Shown here: piece by piece, positions 57,732 through 64,000 of the stretch
Layout of the letters: each line of letters opens with the position of its first letter
Position numbering within the stretch: position 1 is the stretch's first letter
NCBI GenBank assembly: GCA_024500155.1
Contig: CM044857.1
Span: forward strand, 49,486,001-49,550,000
Source of the DNA: Chenopodium formosanum
Lineage: Eukaryota; Streptophyta; Magnoliopsida; Caryophyllales; Amaranthaceae
Reading direction: 5' to 3'
Length of the DNA: 64,000 nt
Position numbers and translations under genes: made by a program
The notes under the pieces: model-generated
The model's input: the letters and a program-made list of their open reading frames with translations, nothing else
What the model was told of the DNA's origin: nothing
Database searches by the model: none

Positions 57732-60700
57732 CTAGATAAAAGGATTTGAAATTCCTTGGAGTGACACATACACTCCTTTAGGACGAGTATTAGGGAGTTC
57801 TATAAGAGGTTCATCTGAATTTAGCAAAATCATTACTACTTTTCGCATCTTCGGTCTCAAGTTCGATTCCAAATGCAAGCACGCAAGTGCCACACTTAAA
57901 ATCTTGACAACTTCATCCTTGTTAAACTCCCCATTTAGCTTAGGGTCTACACACTCTACCAACTTACCCTTTGTATGCATATCCCATGCAAAGTCTACTA
58001 AGCAATTTTCCCCTATGAGATTGTTAAATCGCTTTCCGGACACAACCTCTAATGCCACCACTCCAAAGCTATACACATCCGACTCAGTTGTTGCCTTGCC
58101 AGTGTAGATCAACTCCGGGGCCATGTACCCTAGGGTTCCGGCAAGTATTGTAGTGACTCCCGCGGTGTTCTTAAGCAGTCTAGCTAGCCCAAAATCTCCA
58201 AGATGGGGGTTGAAGTCGGCATCTAACATGACATTGCTAGGCTTCACGTCTCTATGCACTACCGGATCACCACATTCTTCATGGAGGTACAACAATGCTG
58301 ATGCCAAGCCAGTAAGTATTTTGCACCGCGTTTTCCAATCAAGGAAGCTTTGCCCTATAAGAAACTCATTGAGGCTCTTATTCGCCATGAAGTCGTATAC
58401 AAGAAGAAGGTGGTTGTTCTCATGACTCCAACCTTGGAGTTGCAATATATTTCTGTGTCTTAGACGTCCAATAGTACATATTTCAGCCAAATACTCCCTC
58501 TCACCTGTTAAATTAAAGGATTCCATCACTAAATAGTTGTTACATTTGACATTTAAAAGCCAAATTTATAAACTTTTGATCATAATAGTATATTAAATAT
58601 TTTAATTAAATTCATATCAATACATACATACCCTATGTTTAAAGATTGTGATATGGTTAAAGGTGTAGTTTGAGGACCATGCAATAAAGTCAAATAATAA
58701 CAACTAATTTGAGGCTAAAGGAAAGCATATATTCATTGGCAATATCAATACTAAATTTCAACTAAGAATAGATTATTAGATTAGATTAGATTAGTTAAGG
58801 AATAAAGAATTTCAACTAGTGTTAAATTAGATTAAATTGTGTACTATGATTACTAAAATATACAAAGTATCTATTGGACCGAGCATGATGGCTCAATAGG
58901 TGCTAAATTTTATTCTATATGTTCTATTTATATTTTTAAGAGTAACATTGGTGATGTTGTGCTACTTGATCGAGTATCTCAATAAAAAATTCCTCAGATT
59001 TACAAGGAGTTGTGAGAGGATTGCATTACTAATAAGCAATAACGTGCTATGTGCCTATGAGGCATTAGTGAATTATTACGGATCATGCATGACAAATTTG
59101 TTGACAAATGTAAAGTAGTAATTAAACAGAAAAAAAAAAAGAACTAAACTTGAGGTTAAAAACAGTTAATTACCTTGCTCAGAGGTGGCTGAAATCTTCT
59201 TAACGGCAATAGTATGAGGAGGATCAACAAAATGTCCTTCATAAACACTTCCAAAACCACCACTTCCTAACAAATTATCCTGGCTGAAATTCTTAGTAGC
59301 TTTAGCAAGCTGCTTGTAAGTAAACATCCTAGGAGCCGAGCCGGTGGCAGCATACTGCCTCTCAAGCTCCTCCATTCTCCTAACCATCTCCCTCTTGTCA
59401 ATAATTCGACGTCGAATCACAGGAATTGCAAGCACTGACATGAGGACTAACCCCACTAAAACCGGTAAAACACTTGCCAAAGTGATGATGCATAACTTCT
59501 TGTAATCTCTCAAAGTATTGCTTGGCAATTTTGTGGAAGTGAACACCCAATCATGTAATTGGTGAGTCTCACTAAGAAGCCCAGTTGATGCTGTAAAACC
59601 TATGTATACATTTTTTGAGACATATTTTGAGACTTTTATTGAGTGGTTTAGGACACTTTCTAATGGGTTACCTTGATAACCCACATAAATTTGAAACTCT
59701 TTTTTGTGTCCATTGTATTCTATCTTGACATTGATTTGTTTTCCACTCTTAAGATAAATGTTGGATGAATTTAGGGTCTGTGCTGTTAGAGATTTCATTG
59801 CACTTAATGAATCGATCCCAATGTGGTTGTCGTCTGGATCCCATTCGTTCTTGAACGTGTCAAACTCGATTGCTAATTGTTTGAAATCGGTGTTGCCTGA
59901 ATAAATCGTTAGAAAATATACATTAAAACGAATCTTATAAAATCTCGCCGTATTACTTGTTTTCATTAGCGAATACAATAATAATAATAAAAATAAAATT
60001 AAAAAAAAAAAAAAAAACCTTATAAAACATTGACTTATAAAATGAGACTAAAAAAAAAAAAAAAAAAAAACAGAGTACTAAGGTTACCTTGATTGAAGGT
60101 TGTAATAAGCATGTCTTCTTTATACACCAATAAGGCAAAAATATACAAGTATTAATAATATGTTCATGCAACTGTTTTTAAGTATACAAATCAATCAAGG
60201 TCATTACTTATGCGAAATTAATCATATTATAGTAATACATGTAAACCAGTTTTTTTTTTAATTTTAATTTTTTAATTTTTTAATTTTTTAATTTTTAAAA
60301 AATGCACTAATTATTGAGACTGATCACTGCCCACTGATGTTCTATAATTGTAATTTAATGGTTACAAACTATGGAAAATATACTTTACTGAAATGATTAA
60401 AAGGACAGCCTATCAAATACGAATTGAAGTTGAAAACCACATACTCCGTCCATCTATTTTTGTTCTTCGCACAGTCTCTTAAGAGAATTAAAAAAGTCAT
60501 TTTATATTATGATGAACAACAGATAGAGACAGAGGAAATACACACTAATTAACATTGACGAAGTCAAATCTAGGATTAATTAAAGTGGGAAACTCAATAA
60601 TATGTTAAACAAAAATAATAAAATTGAAGGGAAAAAAAATTATAATTTACCTTGTTGTAATGGATCTTGAAGACCAAGATAAGAGCCAGCGCTAATATTT

Positions 60701-61128
60701 GAAGGAGATTTATCGTGTTGAGCCAAAATAAAAGTCATACCGTCACCAGAATAATTCAAGGGATTAAAACGAGGGAAAATTATAAAGGAGAAACTTGTAC
60801 AAAATGAAGCTGGCCATATTTGTACAGGTTTATGGTATAATACTCTAGCAAATGACATATAACCCGATGTCGACAAGTTATTCGACGACGCGGCCGTGGT
60901 TAAATTCAAGAACCCTCCTCCTGGGGTGGCTGCTCCCATGCACAATAGGCCACCCCCTGGTTTGCAGCTTGAAGTGTTGAAGGATGGAAAGGAGAATGTT
61001 ACATCATTATTTTTATCAATATCACATGAAGATGAAGTGACTAATAATTTTTGTTGTTGTTGTAAGAGGAATAATATTATTGTAGAAATTTGTAGAATGA
61101 AGTGAATTTTTATTGGTGATTTTTGCAT
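57732..61128 (-). CDS. L-type lectin-domain receptor-like kinase
   Basis: Three exons, 61128-60651, 59896-59174 and 58504-57732, join in phase into 657 residues. A signal peptide (1 to about 33, IHFILQISTIILFLL) precedes a legume-lectin domain (about 42-283). Its metal/sugar site EFDTFKNEWDPDDNHIGID (170-188) is intact. A transmembrane helix follows (about 294-320), then a basic stop-transfer RRR. The kinase has P-loop GSGGFGSVYEG (370-380), Lys392 in IAVKK, HRDVKPSN (484-491), DFG (504-506) and APE (529-531); all catalytic residues are present. L-type LecRKs are plasma-membrane receptors for extracellular signals such as nucleotides or microbial patterns and often act in immunity; the ligand here is unknown. 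The ATG at 61128 is preferred to an in-frame one 41 codons upstream because it places the signal peptide at the start. Each intron splits a Gly codon. Confidence 0.93.
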
Positions 61129-61868
61129 TTTTGTTAAGGTGTTTAATTTGTTTTGGGAGATAGATGAGAAATTGATATTGAGATGGTAGGTTATACCATT
61201 AGACAACCTTTGTCTTAAGGCTATTATGATGTGCTGGTAATAATAATCCAAACAAGGTAGTGCGACAAAAAATACAAGTGTTTTTCATTTCTTAAACATC
61301 TAATATATAAAGGCAATAACTATCCCATGTGAAATAAAGGAGAATGAAACTATTATTCGTGAATAAGAGGATGTTTTTAGTTGATAATTATAGAGATGTT
61401 TAATAATATAAAGTATTTTAAGTGATCCCGCTAGAGTATTTAAAAACTGACTATTGACCACTAATAATCAAATTTCAAGTGCACTAGTCCAATAAATAAG
61501 CAAAGTCCCTATAAAGTTTGTTAGTTTGTTTGGGTTTGGACCACACGCGTCACTAAGAGATTAAGTCCGCATGCTTCATTAAGAGAGAAAATTCACTTCA
61601 CGAGTTCATTCATATGACAAATTGGTAAAAGGAGATTAGGAGAAGTAGCTCATTAGTAGACTTATAAAGTGTTTAACTCACTCAGTGCTTATTACTAAAT
61701 TCGATAGTATACTGAATTAAGGGCCTCCTATGATCTTATGTTGTTTTGTTTAATAAGATATGGTTTTCTGGTGTTGACTTCATTTGATTTGGACTCAAAA
61801 CCAATTCTGATTCTAGGCTTTGATGCTTCAATATATATACTCATATTACAACCACACAGTTATAGTTT

Positions 61869-62066
61869 GATTTACATGATCGGTCAAGTTCAATGAAGTC
61901 CATACATTAAGGTATTTCATATATGAACTATACTAATAATCAACTATTGTTATGACTTGATTTTTAATTGTCTTGATTTATATAATAGGTTAAGTTTAAT
62001 ATAGTCCATCACGATATTTAATACGAACTATATTAAATGAATCAACTATCGTTATGACTTGATTTT
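61869..62066. repeat. Diverged tandem duplication, about 105-bp period
   Basis: GATTTACATGATCGGTCAAG...ATCAACTATTGTTATGACTTGA is followed by GATTTATATAATAGGTTAAG...ATCAACTATCGTTATGACTTGA with the same internal order (AGTCCAT, GAACTATA). Confidence 0.7.
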
Positions 62067-63140
62067 ATGTCATAACAAAATTAATCAACCTAGTTTACAG
62101 TTATTTTAATTTGCATATTTTTCACAAATAAAAATCTACTGTATTTCATATATTGTTCTGTCCTATAAAAAGACGGGCGTTTTATTAAGTACAAAATTTG
62201 ATCATTGTTATATATATTTATTTAAATTACTATTTGGAAACGTTCTAGAAATATGCTTATTTGCTTAAGAATTAAAAGGTAATGTCTATGAGGTCCATAT
62301 TAACTTAACCAGAGGATTAAAGTCGTAATATTTCTTTATTAATCGTGTAAAAGACGCTAGGGACGACCCAAGTTGACTATAAATTCACTAATAATAAGAA
62401 TCAATATCTTTGTTCGATCTCCAATATCAAAAATGTAGACATTTTTTATGATGTTAGTTGGAGAATATGTTATAGTATTTGTTTAAGGAAATAGATTGGA
62501 TCCATTATGATGTTGCACACTTACTTTTTGAATATAAGATGACAGAGAATCTATAGTATGTTATGAATGACAGAGTGATATTATACCTTATGTTTATTTA
62601 ATAAGTGATACAGAGTATATGTTTAAAAATTTGGACATATATTATGACAAAGTTGAGACATACAATGTAAAGGCCTTATATAATGTACACATTGAAGAAG
62701 ACATAAAATTAAGTTCAAATGTGGATCATATATTAGGTTTTTACGTATCCTACAATTTGTAATAAGTCATGTATTTCATGTGTTACTTTTTTCAGTTGGT
62801 TGATCTACATAGATGTAATAATAAATTTGAATAAAGTTATACCGTGATTTTATCATGCATTCATAACTTAATACTATTTTAAGTAATAAATTACGAAGTA
62901 ATTAGTTTCAATATTTCATATATAATGTCATTTTCTACCCAATTTTTTTCGAACTTAATGAGTAAATGGGAGAAAAAAAAAAAGAGCTCAGACGGGAGCT
63001 ATAATAATGAATGTGTTGGGATGAGGGGTGGCTAGAGAAAAGTTTATTTATTAATACGTTCTACGTAGTTACTTGATGATGCATTGATTTTGGACATAAC
63101 TTTAAGTGAGTAGTGATCACTGACCATGACAAAATTTCTC

Positions 63141-63720
63141 CAAGGCCGCCATGGGAACAGGGAGGTTACAATATATGGTGAAAAGGAAAATCAAGAAAAC
63201 TTTACTCGTAGTAATTTGATAATGCATAAGCATATTGCATTAAAAATATGGTATAGTTGCGGATAAGAATTTAAGCATATGTGATATGTCCCCATTAGGG
63301 CCATATTATCATTAACGTCATCCGTTTTCTTGTTTGTTGTAATGTATGTTTTGATTTTTGAAGTACTTACTTCATAGAACTAACCATTATTCATTGAACT
63401 CAACACTCAGATTTTCTTTTAATTAAATTTAATTTTATGTTTAAATTGTCATTCACTAAGTTTTGTTTTGATTTTTTGTTTTCAAAATTAAAGGTAATAA
63501 TATAAAATCTAACGTATCTTGATAGTAAGGTAGTTCAGACATAGGCCCGCTGTAGGAATAGGGAAGGTTTACTAGCTATGCATAAGGTGAAAAAGAAAAC
63601 AAGGAAGAAAATTTTGAGTGCCTCAATATTAAATAAGCATATTGCATTAAAACCATGGTAGAATTGCATTATTTACGTATAAGAATTGCATATGTGCCTC
63701 CATTAAGCCATTATCGTGCT
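63141..63720. repeat. Two diverged copies of an approximately 175-bp segment, 400 bp apart
   Basis: 63141-63315 and 63543-63720 share, in order, GGCCGCC/GGCCCGC, GGTGAAAA, AAACAAG-like, AAGCATATTGCATTAAAA, GGTA.A.TTG, GATAAGAATT/GTATAAGAATT and CATTA.G.CCAT. Neither has target duplications or TIRs. Confidence 0.55.
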
Positions 63721-64000
63721 TGAAATCAAAGGGGGAGGATTATAAAACATCATCTATTTACCAATAATGAGACAATATATGTGATCTTAGCCTATAGTGG
63801 TGCGACTGATGAGGTCATGCCTAAAACAAAAACATCATCTATTTTTTAGTTGTAGTAATTATTTTTTCGATTTTTACACTTGTTGTTTGAATATGTATGA
63901 ATATCTACAATATTATTCGGAAAAATTCAAACTTTGTTGTACACCAGTATAGCTTCTTTAGCTATATATAAAACTACATAGATACATAGATCAACAATAA

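Larger units (their letters stand above)
61129..64000. other. AT-rich upstream and intergenic region
   Basis: The first few hundred bases are the lectin-kinase promoter and leader. Beyond that I see only two local diverged duplications (61869-62066; 63141-63315 with 63543-63720). No gene, TIR element or RNA gene recognised. Confidence 0.45.

Noticed and set aside
1..64000. tRNA, rRNA or snoRNA genes
   Set aside because: No cloverleaf or rRNA core was recognised by eye; a covariance-model scan would be decisive.

Overview
The window is nuclear DNA of a flowering plant, almost certainly a eudicot. It carries intron-split genes with GT-AG junctions, AT-rich intergenic space full of short transposons (MITEs), and protein families found only or mainly in plants: a KUP/HAK potassium transporter, a PLATZ zinc-finger protein, a legume-lectin receptor kinase, a DUF761 protein, and IDA-like and PSY-like peptide precursors. 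The species cannot be fixed from the sequence; a member of the Caryophyllales is only a guess. Gene models were built by hand, joining exons by splice signals, reading phase and remembered family sequences.

Layout. 1-96 (-) is the first 32 codons of an ETG1/MCM-binding protein gene, with two E2F-type sites upstream. It is head to head with PAC1 (1595-2347, +), a 20S proteasome alpha-4 subunit that has a probable leader intron. 3673-4515 (-) is a three-exon, probably plastid protein with a CxxC...HxxC motif. 5251-10512 (-) is a complete nine-exon KUP2-type potassium transporter. 10.5-19.1 kb is gene-poor and MITE-rich. 19147-19416 (+) encodes a small secreted PSY-like peptide precursor. 22939-23553 (+) is a DUF761 protein. 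23.6-31.9 kb is mobile-element territory (hAT, Stowaway, unclassified foldback). 31890-32150 (+) is an IDA-like (IDL) peptide precursor. 38776-51902 (+) is best modelled as a 15-exon gene whose last three exons encode a PLATZ domain, with about 297 unrecognised residues in front. 53513-55144 (-) is an NSUN6-type RNA m5C methyltransferase with a leader intron. 57732-61128 (-) is a complete three-exon L-type lectin receptor kinase. The last 2.8 kb shows only diverged local duplications.

The genes are not an operon or a pathway. They are independently transcribed housekeeping genes (replication/cohesion, proteasome, RNA modification, potassium transport) mixed with signalling genes (two peptide precursors, one receptor kinase) and a putative transcription factor.

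The most notable points are: the long N-terminal extension on the PLATZ gene; two secreted-peptide precursors with non-standard core peptides; two 575-bp hAT elements that differ at only about two positions and sit in different 8-bp target duplications; and several unrelated elements that share one design, arrays of a short motif in both subterminal arms. No wholly new multi-gene system is evident.
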